A DNA stretch of 49,248 bases from Teratosphaeria epicoccoides (taxonomy: Eukaryota > Ascomycota > Dothideomycetes > Mycosphaerellales > Teratosphaeriaceae): positions 1 to 49,248 of the forward strand of contig JADDMT010000173.1 of assembly GCA_021401465.1 (NCBI GenBank), written 5' to 3'. The stretch's first letter is position 1. Each line of letters begins with the position of its first letter. A program made the translations under genes and the position numbers. Shown here piece after piece: positions 30,772 to 41,398 of this stretch. Below the pieces are notes generated by a model. It was not told the origin of the DNA. It was given only the letters and a program-made list of their open reading frames with translations, and did no database searches.

Positions 30772-31013
30772 CTACCTCTCCTCCTATAAGGATGTCCCTA
30801 GCCTTACTAAGTAATACATGTAGAACATATAGGGTATAGGATATAGCATGCTTACACTATATAAGAGTAAATAGGTAGATAGCCTACATAACATATATTA
30901 TACATATACCTTAACACCTTTGTAGTAAGTATAGGGTAGAGGCTACTAACTTAGGCGGGTTTTAATCTGTTACATGTTAGGTAGCTTCATAATACCTTTG
31001 CTTTACATGTAGA

Positions 31014-31529
31014 TTAAGATATTAGGAAACTATAAGTATATACTTTAGTTAATCTTTAAAATTATAGGGCAAGTATATATACTAGCTTTACTAAGTAGCT
31101 TAGCTGTCCCTATTTAGTCATAACTATAAAGAACATGTTATAGAACCTTAGGATAGTAGGAAAGTATGTAGACACTATATGCATACTACTTAAAATAGTA
31201 GGAGTACGCTCCTAGTATAGGTCTCGCCATATTTTCATGCTAGTAGGCTAGCATGAGTGTAGTTAGTACACATGCGTAATAGCTGCGTTATCTATTCTTG
31301 CATTATTCGGTCCCCTTGTAAGTTAACTAAAGGTAGGTACTCTGCACATGTAGTTTAAGTTACTAGCTTAACAGTTGTAGTAGGTAACAGGGGGGCTATT
31401 AGAAGGTATAAAAACCTCGTTACTTTCCTAAACTTCCTGTTCTAAGATACTAACATTAACCTCTACTCCTATTTCGCTTAGCTTGCGCCTTACTATATCT
31501 GTAGGTCTAAACTAGAGCTTCTTCTTCTT
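31014..31529 (-). pseudogene. ORF-X of copy C
   Basis: The same 172-codon frame as in copies A and B, ending in TAA (31016-31014), without indels relative to them. Its first codons lie 49 bp from the aORF ATG at 31579 on the other strand. Stops are RIP-type. No start codon and no recognised domain. Confidence 0.45.
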
Positions 31530-31578
31530 TAATCAATTAATTAAGATTAATTAACTTATCTTAGTAATAATAGCTTAT

Positions 31579-31834
31579 ATGCTACAGACTAAGTTTAACA
31601 CTACTCGCTCTGCCTGTAATCGTCGCTTGTGTTAATAATACCTTAATAACCTTAGTAGCTAAGCTACACACATCTCTCCTCCGCGTGTTAGTAAGGCGTC
31701 CCCTACCCGCGAGGTATGCATGGCTTATACTAACTAAAGTGTAGCTAAGATCTACGTTAGCAGATTTAATAAGGGTAGTATCTACTACAATTATGTCAAC
31801 TGTAATAGCAAGCATCAAAAATGCTAAGACCTCC
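31579..31834 (+). pseudogene. aORF of copy C, N-terminal part (85 codons), cut by copy B
   Basis: ATG at 31579, then the Cys cluster of the aORF. This copy keeps a Cys at codon 75 (VNCNSKHQKC near 31795), where B reads Tyr, while B keeps one at codon 70 where this copy reads Tyr, so the ancestral cluster had both. The frame is broken at 31834 by insertion of copy B and resumes in phase at 40027: 256 nt here plus 1,232 nt there gives 1,488 nt, exactly the length in A and B. Confidence 0.65.
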
Positions 31835-32192
31835 TAATACAGTTAATACTAGGGGGCTATTAGAGCTACATAGGTTCTAATGCCTACCCTTAGTATGTAG
31901 TGACCCTGCTATACATAGCAAGAGAGTCCTTCGTATATACGTTAGCTTGTATGTTATCTAAGTAGGATTAGTAGTTAACATAGGACGCCTCTATGTCATA
32001 CTCTATAGTACCCCTACAGGGTTAGGGTTAGACATGCTTTCTCTAATTAAGGGGCGTTAGGGGTTATAAGTACTCTTAACACTACCTCTATAATAAGCAG
32101 AAAGTAGCGCTATCTTATACCTACTAAAAGGTCGGATTACTCTGTTATACTACGAGATATTTCTATATTATATAGCATATACATCTATATTA
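31835..32192 (+). repeat. 5' LTR of copy B (358 bp)
   Basis: Begins TAATACAG, ends CTATATTA; preceded by CCTCC. The internal region starts GTTCTGCTTTCTCC at 32193, also found next to the 5' LTR of copy C. It does not begin TGG, so I cannot name the primer tRNA. Confidence 0.93.
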
Positions 32193-32519
32193 GTTCTGCT
32201 TTCTCCTCCCTACTTTGCAGTCTAGTAGAGAATACTACGATATGTCTAGAGTACTACGAACTCGTAACTAACGCGTAGCGAGCGCTATCCTAAGTGCCTG
32301 TAATAGCGAAGCTAGCCTAAGTAACTAGCCTGTAGAAGTACCCCCTACAAGTGACACTACATTAAGCAACAGTTCCGCTAGAGGCTAATTATATAGCGGA
32401 CAAGGTAATAGACCCCCCGTATAGGGACTGTAGCTAACCCTCACTATTAACCTAGCCCTTATAGCTATAATTGTTAATTAGGTTACGAACTGCCTTGCGA
32501 ACTAGAGCTAGAGCTATAC

Positions 32520-35500
32520 TGCTTCTAGTAGTAATAACGGCAAGGACGACAAAGACGTTGCTATAAGTAGTACTAATAAACTAGCAGACGAAGAAATCTA
32601 GCAAGATTTCACACTAGGGACCCGCGAAGATAACTTACTAGTAGGTGTAGACCCTCCGCATGTGCCCGCGAGTCTAGTGCCTAAATTTAGGGCTATAGTA
32701 GGCTAACTAGGAGGTAGTCGTAATGCATGTAACCTGAAGCCGTTTAAGGGAGACACCTTAAAGGAGGCTCGAACTTTCTTGCAGGCATATAAGGCAGTTT
32801 TTATGCTTAACCTATGCAGATATTCTACAGAGGGCAAACGAGTTACCTTTAGTATAATGTAGCTCGAAGAGGATAAGGAACCTCGTAACAATTAGCATAA
32901 GCGGTATAACCTTATGTAAGTCTATAACAGAACGTATATATAGGCAGACTTTCGCTAGTTCTATGTTAACTAGGTCAAGGATCTAGGGAATCGCGCCCTT
33001 ACTATGTCTGTTAAGTACAAGAAGGCTAAGCAGGGGAAGGGACAAATTACCTCTAGCTTCGCTACCTACCTTACTACACTCGAGAGATAGATGCTACCCT
33101 ATACTAAGATATAACGCATGCGGCACTTACTTGTCAAACTTGATAACAATCTTCAGAATATGATCATGACTTTTCATGAACTTCTAACAACTTAGCAAGA
33201 CCTTATGTCCCTTATAACATGTATAGAGATTACCTTAAAGCAAAATAGAAAATCGGGCGGCAAGGATAATAAGCGTCTAAGCCCTGAGGACCTACTAAAG
33301 GGCCGCTATTATAAGCGCCCTAGGGGTCATGTCTAACGCGGTAGTTCATTTAGGAGGAGTAAGCCCTCTAAGCTAAAAGATAGTAGCAAGAAGCCTCTAA
33401 GTAGCTACTACATCTGTAGAGCAAGGGACTACTAGGCAGCTCGCTATCCTAAACGAAGTAATAGGAAAAAGGTAAGCAAGGTGTCTAAAACCTCCCTAGA
33501 GGGGAGGCAAAAGAAGGACAAGCTCGAGACAACCGAATAGCTACTACAGGTATCTAAGCTGTCTGTTACCGATAGTGTAGACTCGTAGCCTACCTAGCGC
33601 CTATCCGGTATAGTCTGAGTTAATAGCTTGCTTAAGCTAGTAGACTATATGTTAGATGACCTTACGGAGGTTAACGTGATACCCTAGAGAGTAATCGTAC
33701 GGCTTAGTTTAAAGCTAATCCTAGGAGCCCTGCTACCTACTATGAAGTCCTTTTAAGGCGAAGGCGTAGCGGCTCGAGGCGCGTATAACATGCGCCTCTA
33801 ACTCGCAGACTCCTTAGGAGAAGTACGCGAGACTAACGAAGTCTTCTACACTAAATACGTTCCTAATAAGGAGCTCCTACTTAGCCGCCCTTAGCGCTAC
33901 AAGCAGGGAGTCGTTATTAATAGAGCTACTTATAACTAGTTCTATGGCTCTATAGGCGAAGTTCCTACAGTGTAGATGCGTGACGCACATAGCTTCTACA
34001 AGGACATAAAGAAGGTCTAATACATGTATGCGGTCTACATATAGAACGTTAAGGAAGACGTTACCCTCCTGCCTAAGTTAGAGGAATACGCCGATATTTT
34101 CGACGTAGAGGCTGCGGCCTATGTCTAGGCCCTAGACGCGGAACATGCGATTAACCTTAAGGAGGGTTACAATCCTCCGCATTAACCTCTGTACCCTATG
34201 TTAGAATTGTAGCTTGAAACACTTCGAGACTACCTCTACAAGGCGTAAAGGAATGCATGGATCCGACAAAGTAACAGCGAGGCTAGAGCGTTAGTTATGT
34301 TCGTCCTAAAGAAGGATAACACGCTCCGCCTATACGTTAACTATAGGGGCCTTAACGTAGTAACCTAGAGGAACCGCTACCTCCTACTACTTATTAGCGA
34401 GACGCTTGACTGCCTTAGTCGCGCTGCTATCTTCTTGTCTATCGACTTAAAGGACGCCTACTACTAGATACCGATCCGAAAGGGCGACAAGTAGAAGACT
34501 ACATTCTAAATGTAGTATAGATACTTCGAGTATATAGTGATGCCATTTAGCTTAACTAACGTACTAGTAACATTCTAAGCGTATATTAACTAGGCCCTAG
34601 CCGGCCTCGTTAACACTTACTACGTAGTATATTTAGAAGATATACTAGTCTACTCTAACTCGAAGGAGGAGCATATTTGGCACCTAAGGATAGTACTTAA
34701 ACAGCTCTACAAGTTCGCTCTATACGCGAACCTAAACAAGTGCTTATTCCTAACAGATAGGATTAAGTTTCTTGGATACATTGTCTCTACAGAAGGAGTC
34801 ATCATAGATAACTAAAGGGTGTCTGTAATCACGGAGTAGCTATAGCTAACTACCCTCTAAGAAGTGTAGGTATTCCTAGGATTTACTAACTTCTACCGCA
34901 GATTTATATGATCCTACTCGAAGATCGTGGCTCCTCTTACGGCCCTCGTAAAGGGCGCGATTCGAGGAAAAAAGGTAGGGATAGTACCTTAGGAGGAGGC
35001 TTAGAGCAAGGCTTTCTCTAAACTTAAAGTAGCTTTTTAAACTACGCCTATACTTCGGCACTTTGACCCTACTACGAAGATCTAAATAGAGACTAATGCT
35101 TCAAAATTCGTAATAGCCGTAATTATATCGTAGCTCTAGTTACACAAAGGTAGTACGTAATAGTACCTAATTGCCTTCTAGTCACGGAAGATGCAGGGCG
35201 CGATAGTACCTGATTACCTTCTAGTCGCGGAAGATGCAGGGCGCTAAGCTTAACTATAAGACTTACGACTAAGAGCTTTTAGCTATTGTTAACAGCTTCA
35301 AGGAGTACTAACACTACCTTAAAGGCGTAGCGTACCCTATTAAGGTACTTATTAACTATAATAACCTTCGCGGCTTCATAGGCGTAAAGCAGCTAAGTAG
35401 TTAGCAAGCAAGGTAGGCGACTTTCCTCGCTAGCTTTGACTTAGTTATCTAGCATTGTTCTAGAAAGACAAATCCGGCTAATAGTCCTTCGTGACGACTA

Positions 35501-37228
35501 GACTACGACACTAGGGAGCAGGGTAACTGATAGCTTCTCCCTATACTATAAACGAAGCTTGTAGTTTAGGGTAGCGATCTGTCGTTAGCTCCTCTTATAG
35601 GTTAACTACAGGTCTAATAGGGCCTTATAGCCTCCGCTAGCGACAAACCCTCCTATCTAGCAGTTATGGCAACCGCGTCTAGCTCGATCTGTGCGGTAGT
35701 TAACTAGCTTATATGTAGTAAGCATGCGATGTCTAAAGAACCCTTTAAAGAAGTCTCGAGACTTATTTAGCGGTTACAAGAGCAAGAACTAGAGTTAATT
35801 AATAAGGGTATAGCCCTCTAGGACACTACAGGCAGTCCGAACTACTAGATCAAGTTAGGCGACTTGTAGTACTTTGACAATAGGCTCTACGTACCTGCTA
35901 ACTACGTACTCTGTTTGTAGCTCCTCTGTATTTATCATGACAATAAACTTGCAGGCCATTTTGGCGTAGAGAAGACAATTGTACTTCTCGGACGTAAATA
36001 CTAGTAGCTAACGCTAGAACAGGATGTCTCTAACTATGTCAAATCCTGCTAGACGTGCTAGGGCTCCTATAGCGATACTTAGGCGCTCCTACTACTAGAG
36101 AGACTATAGCAAGACTTGACTATAGATTTTATTACTAATTTGCTACTAGCAAAGTAGAGAGGCAATGTAGTTAATACTGTCCTTATAGTAGTTAACTAAT
36201 ACTCTAAGATAAATGTCTTCATCCTATGTACAAAAAGGTACACAAGTAGCAAGCTTATGTAACTACTTTGCGATAAAGTCATATAGCGCTTTAGTGTCCC
36301 CTAAAGTATCCTATTAGATCGAGGTTCTGTCTTTACTAGTAAATACTAGCAAGAATTTGTGTTTAAGGCATGTGTTAAGTACTGCCTAAGTATAGCATTC
36401 TATGTACAGACTAATAGTTAGACTAAACGTATAAACTAGACTCTTAAGTAGTACCTTTAGTGCTACTATACTAAGAACTAGGATGCCTAGGCTAACGCAA
36501 TTCCTATAGCGGAATTTGCAGTTAATAATAGCGTGTATGCTACTATGCGCATGTCGCTATTTCAGATTCTTTATAGCTTTAATCTAGAGATACACCTAGA
36601 ACCGCCTTAGGACGAGTCTTCTAAGGAGAGGGTACTAGCCGCCGCAGAATTAGCGCGGCGTATGCGCAAGGTATATTCGGTGCTAATAGAATACTAGAAA
36701 AAGGCCTTAGAATCCTAGATTAAACATAATAACGCCTATGCTAAACCGATGTAGTACGTAGTTAGTACGAAGGTGTTACTGTTAACGAAGAATCTTAAGC
36801 TAAAACTTCTAAGTAAGAAGATGACGCTAAGGTTTGTCAGACCCTTCTAGATACGCGACGTAATAGGCTCGTAGGCGTACTAGCTATCGTTACTATTGTC
36901 GTATTATGTATATGATGTCTTCTATGTATCTCTACTTAAACTATAGGTATAGCGTAAGGGCGAAGAGCCTGCAGACCTGATGCTAGTAGCAGAAGAGAAC
37001 GAAGAGTAGGAAGTCGAGGGTATTAAGGACAGTATGCAGCATAAAGGCGTAACAGACTATCTAGTAAAGTAGAAAGGATACCTACCTAAGTATACATAAT
37101 AGGTTCCGGCTAAAGACTACAAGAACAGTCTAGAAGCTATTCGCGAGTTTAAAGAGTAGAGGAGGCATAAGCAAGGCTTAAGAAGGTCAATTCGTAGGAA
37201 GATAAGAGTTTCGGAGCAGAATTCTTGA
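32520..37228 (+). pseudogene. gag-pol of chromovirus copy B
   Basis: Same domain order as in copy A: acidic N-terminus (from about 32520), gag, mutated zinc knuckle (about 33405), protease, reverse transcriptase (about 34200-34900) with its catalytic motif reading YLED at 34630-34641, RNase H, integrase and chromodomain (about 37030-37170), then a TGA at 37226-37228. The palm-region stretch lost from copy A is present here (KCLFLTDRIKFLGYIVSTEG near 34740). RIP stops occur throughout. Two structural defects are specific to this copy: a 43-bp duplication (about 35158-35243, frame-shifting) and a 22-bp deletion near 36060. The TGA end in B versus TAA in A suggests the original stop was TGA. Confidence 0.88.
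35158..35243 (+). repeat. 43-bp tandem duplication in the RNase H region of copy B
   Basis: The stretch ending ATGCAGGGCG (35191-35200) is repeated 43 bp later (35234-35243). Copies A and C have one unit. The two units differ only by transitions, so the duplication happened before or during RIP. Confidence 0.8.
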
Positions 37229-37368
37229 CATGTATATATAGCGTATAACGCGCGAAGTAATAACAAGAAGCAAACGCCCTACTTATATATCATTGATGCC
37301 TAAAGGCACACCTAGCATAAACCTAAGGAGAACAAGAGACATGCTTAGATTAGCTTCGTAGCTAATGC

Positions 37369-38856
37369 TTAGCGACTACTAGTTAGGGGCTTCCTAACTA
37401 AACCCGAAGTAGGAGAGTCTTTCTTGTTATAGTCCGCTAGGGACTACCTACCTACACGGGGTCTACTAAACACCCTAAAGCGACTATGAGTAACAGGAGT
37501 AGTAACGCCACGAAGAGAGGCTAGCATCTTCTTCTTTAGTAGGTTGCGAGGGAGCTTGTCTTTAGAGCCTAGAGTAGCTAGAGAGCTAGCGACACCCTTA
37601 CTACGCCTAGTCGCGATGACTACCTCATCCTTAGCATTAGAAGGCGAAGAGACTCAGGCGCGCTTGCGGCTGTCGCGCTTAGCCCTCGAGATCATCTTAC
37701 GCTTCTTAACACGAGTGTTAACTACATCATTAGACTTAGTGTCCCCCTTAGGCGTAACTAGTATAGTGACACTATAGCGTAAAGGGATCACGTTAGGACC
37801 GAAGGTATCCTAGACGTTATCATCCTCCTCATCCTCAAAGATCTAGCCTAGAGGCTTGTGCCTTAGTGTCTTGACAGACGTAATGCGGATCGTAAGCAGG
37901 GAAGGTTCGGCTTCCTTGTCGCTAACCTTAATTTTAGCCCTAGCCTTCTTCTTCTTCTTAGACAGTAGCGTCGAGGCGGCGTAGGTAGCGGCGCTATAAT
38001 GTGTTAGCTATACGCACGCGACAGGATTTAAGCGAGTAACTTACAGCTTAGTCCTTAGGACTAGCTTAGAGGTAGGCTGCCTCTCGGTATAGCGCTAGGG
38101 CGTAGCCTTAGTAGCAGGAACAGTAAATTGCTTGATAACCTTCTTATAGATCATCCGCGTCTTAAAGTCGTCGTTAATAGAGGCAAGGGCCCCGAGTTGC
38201 TAACGCTAACAGCTAGTCGGATATTTCTCAACGCTAAAATTAGCCTAGTGGAGAAAGTCAGCATTTATACTTAGAGGGTACTCGCACTATATGCGTACTA
38301 TAGCGAAGGTCTTAACCCTAACAGTTAGCACCTTTAAGATCTTCTAGACTAAGTCTGCGATTAGACCTAGACAAATGTTTTCGCCTGTTAGTAGAGAGTT
38401 AAAGCGAACACTACTATAAGAACGGTTAGTAGTCGTAGTAAAGCACGAGAGGGCGCTAAGTAGGTAGGCAAGTACCTTGCGGTACTTAGCCTATAGCCTG
38501 TTTATAGTCAGAGTGTCTTTAGTAACCCCCTTGTCGCGCGTACTCTAGAAGTCATTAATGTTACAGCAGAGCTAGTTATACTTATTATATACCTCTTCAG
38601 GGAGGTCTTGGCATTTTTGATGCTTGCTATTATAGTTAACATAATTGCAGTAGACACTACCCTCATTAAATCCGCTAACGTAGATCTTAGCTACGCTTTA
38701 GTTAGTATAAGTCACGCATACCTCGCGGGTAGGGGACGCCTTACTAACACGCGGAGGAGAGATGTGTGTAGCTTAGCTACTAAGGTTATTAAGGTATTAT
38801 TAACACAAGCGACAATTGCGGGCAGAGCGAGTAGCGTCGAACTTAGTCTGTAGCAT
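37369..38856 (-). pseudogene. aORF of copy B (496 codons, antisense to pol)
   Basis: From ATG at 38856-38854 to TAA at 37371-37369, 1,488 nt, the same as in A and C. Codons with Cys are 15, 18, 47, 70 and 82, plus His 31 and His 79, forming a zinc-binding-like N-terminal cluster (RNCRLC; SVYC; SKHQKC). The middle reads QAKYRKVLTYLLSALSC and VEKYPTS; the second half has a Lys run (STLLSKKKKKARAKIKVSD), an acidic patch (EDEEDDN) and a bipartite basic stretch (KKRKMISRAKRDSRKR) that looks like a nuclear localisation signal. The C-terminus ends RKPLTSSR. It faces pol tail to tail with 140 bp between stops. No family is recognised. A DNA- or RNA-binding protein is a reasonable inference from the composition, no more. 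Confidence 0.65.
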
Positions 38857-38905
38857 ATAAGCTATTATAGCTAAGATAGGTTAATTGATCTTAATTGATT
38901 AATTA

Positions 38906-39421
38906 AAGAAGAAGAAGCTCTAGTTTAGACCCGTAGACACGGCAAGGCGCAAGCTAAGCGAAATAGGAGTAGAGGTCAATGTTAGTGTCTTAGAACAGGA
39001 AGTTTAGGAAAGCGACGAGGTTTTTATACCCTCTAACAGCCCCCCTGTTACCTACCGCAACCGTTAAGCTAGTAACTCGAACTACATGCGCAGAGTACCT
39101 ACCTTTAGTTAACTTACAAGGGGACCGAATAATGTAATAACAGATAACGCAGCTGTTACGCATGTGCGCTAACTACACTCGTGCTAGCCTACTAGCATGA
39201 AAATGTGGCGAGACCTGCACTAGGAGCGCGCTCCTGCTATTTCAAGTAGCGCGCGCAGAGTATCCACGTACTTTCCTGCTACCCTAAGGTTCTGCAACTC
39301 GTTCTTTGCGGTTACGACTAAATAGGGATAGCTAAGCTACTTAGCGAAGCTAGCATGTATACTTACCCTATAATTTCAAGGATTAACTAAAGTACGTACT
39401 CGTAGTTTCCTGATATCTTAA
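38906..39421 (+). pseudogene. ORF-X of copy B
   Basis: 172 codons to TAA 39419-39421, colinear with A and C. Readable parts: FRPVDTARRKLSEIGVEVNV, SDEVFIPSNSPPVTYRN and STYFPATLRFCNSFFAVTTK. About ten stops interrupt it. The intergenic gap of 49 bp to the aORF start is AT-rich and contains the direct repeat TTAATTGAT twice; a shared, divergent promoter is possible. No motif, signal peptide or membrane span. Confidence 0.5.
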
Positions 39422-39663
39422 TCCGCATGTAAAGCGAAGGTGTTACGAAGCTGCCTAACATGTAACAGATTAAAACCCGCCCGAGTTAGTACCCTCTGCC
39501 CTATACCTGCTACGAAGGTGTTAAGGTATATGCATGACACATGTTACGTAGGCTATCTACCTATTTACTCTTATGTAGTGTAAGCGTGCTATATCCTATA
39601 CCCTATACGTTCCGCGTGCATTACTTAGTAAGGCTAGGGACATCCTTATAGGAGGAGAGGTAG

Positions 39664-40021
39664 TAATACGGTTAATACTAGGGGGCTATTAGAGCCGCAT
39701 AGGTTCTAATACTTACTCTTAGCATGTAGTAACCCTGCTACACATAGCGAGGGGGTCCTTCGTACATACGTTAGCTTGTATGTCATCTAAGTAGGATTAG
39801 TAGTCGACATAGGACGCTCTTACGTCGTACCCTATAGTACCCCTACGAGGTTAGGCTTAGACATGCTTTCCCTAGTTAAGGGGCGTCAGGGGTTATAAGC
39901 ACCCTTAACGCTACCTCTACGATAAGCAGAAAGTCGCGCTGTCTTGTACCTACTAAAAGGTCGGATTACTCTGTCATACTACGAGATATTTCTATATTAT
40001 ATAGCATATACATCTATATTA
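39664..40021 (+). repeat. 3' LTR of copy B (358 bp)
   Basis: Begins TAATACGG after the purine tract GGAGGAGAGGTAG (39651-39663), ends CTATATTA, followed by CCTCC. Same length as the 5' LTR, no indels between them. Confidence 0.93.
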
Positions 40022-40026
40022 CCTCC

Positions 40027-41258
40027 CTAAAGAGGTGTATAGCAAGTATAACTAGCTCTGCTATAACATCGATAACTTCTAGAGTACGCGTAACAAGGGG
40101 GTTACTAAAGGTACTCTGACTATAAACAGGCTACAGGCTAAGTACCGCGAGGTACTTACCTACCTACTCGGCGCCCTCTTATGCTTTACTGTAACTGCTA
40201 ACTATTCTTACAGCAGTGTTCGCTTCGACTCTCTGCTAACAGGCGAAAACGTTTGTCTAGGTCTAATTGTAGACTTAGTCTAGAAGATCTTAAAGGTGCT
40301 AACTGTTAGGGTTAAGACCTTCACTATAGTACGCATATAGTGTAAGTACCCTCTAAGTATGAATGCTAACTTTATCTACTAGGCTAACGTTAGCGTCGAG
40401 AAATATCCGACTACCTGTTAGCGTTAGCAACTTAGGGCCCTTGCCTCTATTAACGATGACTTCGAGACGCAGATAATCCGTAAGAAGGTTATCAAGCAAT
40501 TCACTATTCCTGCTGTTAAGGCTACGCCCTAGCACCGTACTAAGAGGCAGCCTGCCTCTAAGCCGGTCCTAAGGACTAAGCCGTAAGTTACTTACTCGAA
40601 TCCTGTTGCGTACGTATAGCTAACACGTTATAGCGCTACTACCTACGCCGCCTTAACGCTACTGTCTAAGAAGAAGAAGAAGGCTAGGGCTAAAATTAAG
40701 GTTAGCGACGAGGAAGCTAAACCTTCCTTACTTGTAATCCGCATTACGTCTGTCAAGACACTAAGGCACAAGCCTCTAGGCCAGATCTTTGAGGATAAGG
40801 AGGATGACGACATCTAGGATACCTTCGGTCCTAACGTGATCCCTTCGCGCCATAGAGTTACTATACTAGTTACGCCTAAGGGGGACACTAAGTCCGATAA
40901 TGTAGTTAACACTCGTGTCAAGAAGTGCAAGATAATCTCGAGGGCTAAGCGCGATAGCCGCAAGCGCGCTCGAGTCTCTTCGCCTTCTGATGCTAAGGAT
41001 GAGGTAGTCGTTATGACTAGGCATAGTAAGGATGTTACTAGCTCTCTAGCTACTATAGGCTCTAAAGACAAGCTCCCTTCTAACCTACTAAAGAAGAAGA
41101 TGCTAGCCTCTCTTTGTAGCGTTACTACTCCTGTTACTTATAGTTGCTTCAGGGTGTTTAGTAGACCCCGTGTAGGTAGGTAGTCCCTAGCGGACTATAA
41201 CAAGAAAGACTCTTCTACTTTAGGTTCGGTTAGGAAGCCCCTAACTAGTAGTCGCTAA
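40027..41258 (+). pseudogene. aORF of copy C, C-terminal part (about 410 codons)
   Basis: Continues the frame broken at 31834 and ends in TAA 41256-41258. This copy is the least damaged in the second half: 40836-41183 is open for 115 codons (start IPSRHRVTILVTPKGDTKS) and carries the basic stretch VKKCKIISRAKRDSRKRAR. Codon 10 onward after the insertion contains the same TAG/TAA stops as B at most places, showing saturation of RIP at those sites. The stop faces the pol stop (41399) at 140 bp. Confidence 0.65.
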
Positions 41259-41398
41259 GCATTAGCTACGAAGCTAATCTAAGCATGTCTCTTGTTCTCC
41301 TTAGGTTTATTCTAGGTATGCCTTTAGGCATTAATGATATATGAGTAGGGCGTTTGCTTCTTGTTATTACTCCGCGCGTTATACGCTACATACACATG

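Larger units (their letters stand above)
31835..40021 (+). mobile_element. Chromovirus copy B, complete, inserted in the aORF of copy C
   Basis: An 8,187-bp plus-strand element with two 358-bp LTRs (31835-32192 and 39664-40021), a purine tract (39651-39663) and a 5-bp target duplication CCTCC (31830-31834 and 40022-40026). The two LTRs differ at about 40 positions, all but two of them transitions, as expected for RIP acting on both. Internal order: leader of about 320 bp, gag-pol, opposite-strand aORF and ORF-X. Copy-specific changes are a 43-bp tandem duplication in the RNase H region (about 35158-35243) and a loss of about 22 bp in the integrase zinc region (near 36060). Removing it restores the aORF of copy C. 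Confidence 0.93.

Noticed and set aside
32193..32210. Primer binding site with a named tRNA
   Set aside because: The bases after the 5' LTR (GTTCTGCTTTCTCC) do not begin TGG and match no tRNA 3' end I know; RIP may have changed them, so no primer is named.
38602..38860. DUF3716-type zinc domain in the aORF
   Set aside because: The Cys spacing (15, 18, 47, 70, 75, 82) does not fit the pattern I remember for that family, and two of the positions depend on which copy is read. I describe the cluster without naming a family.
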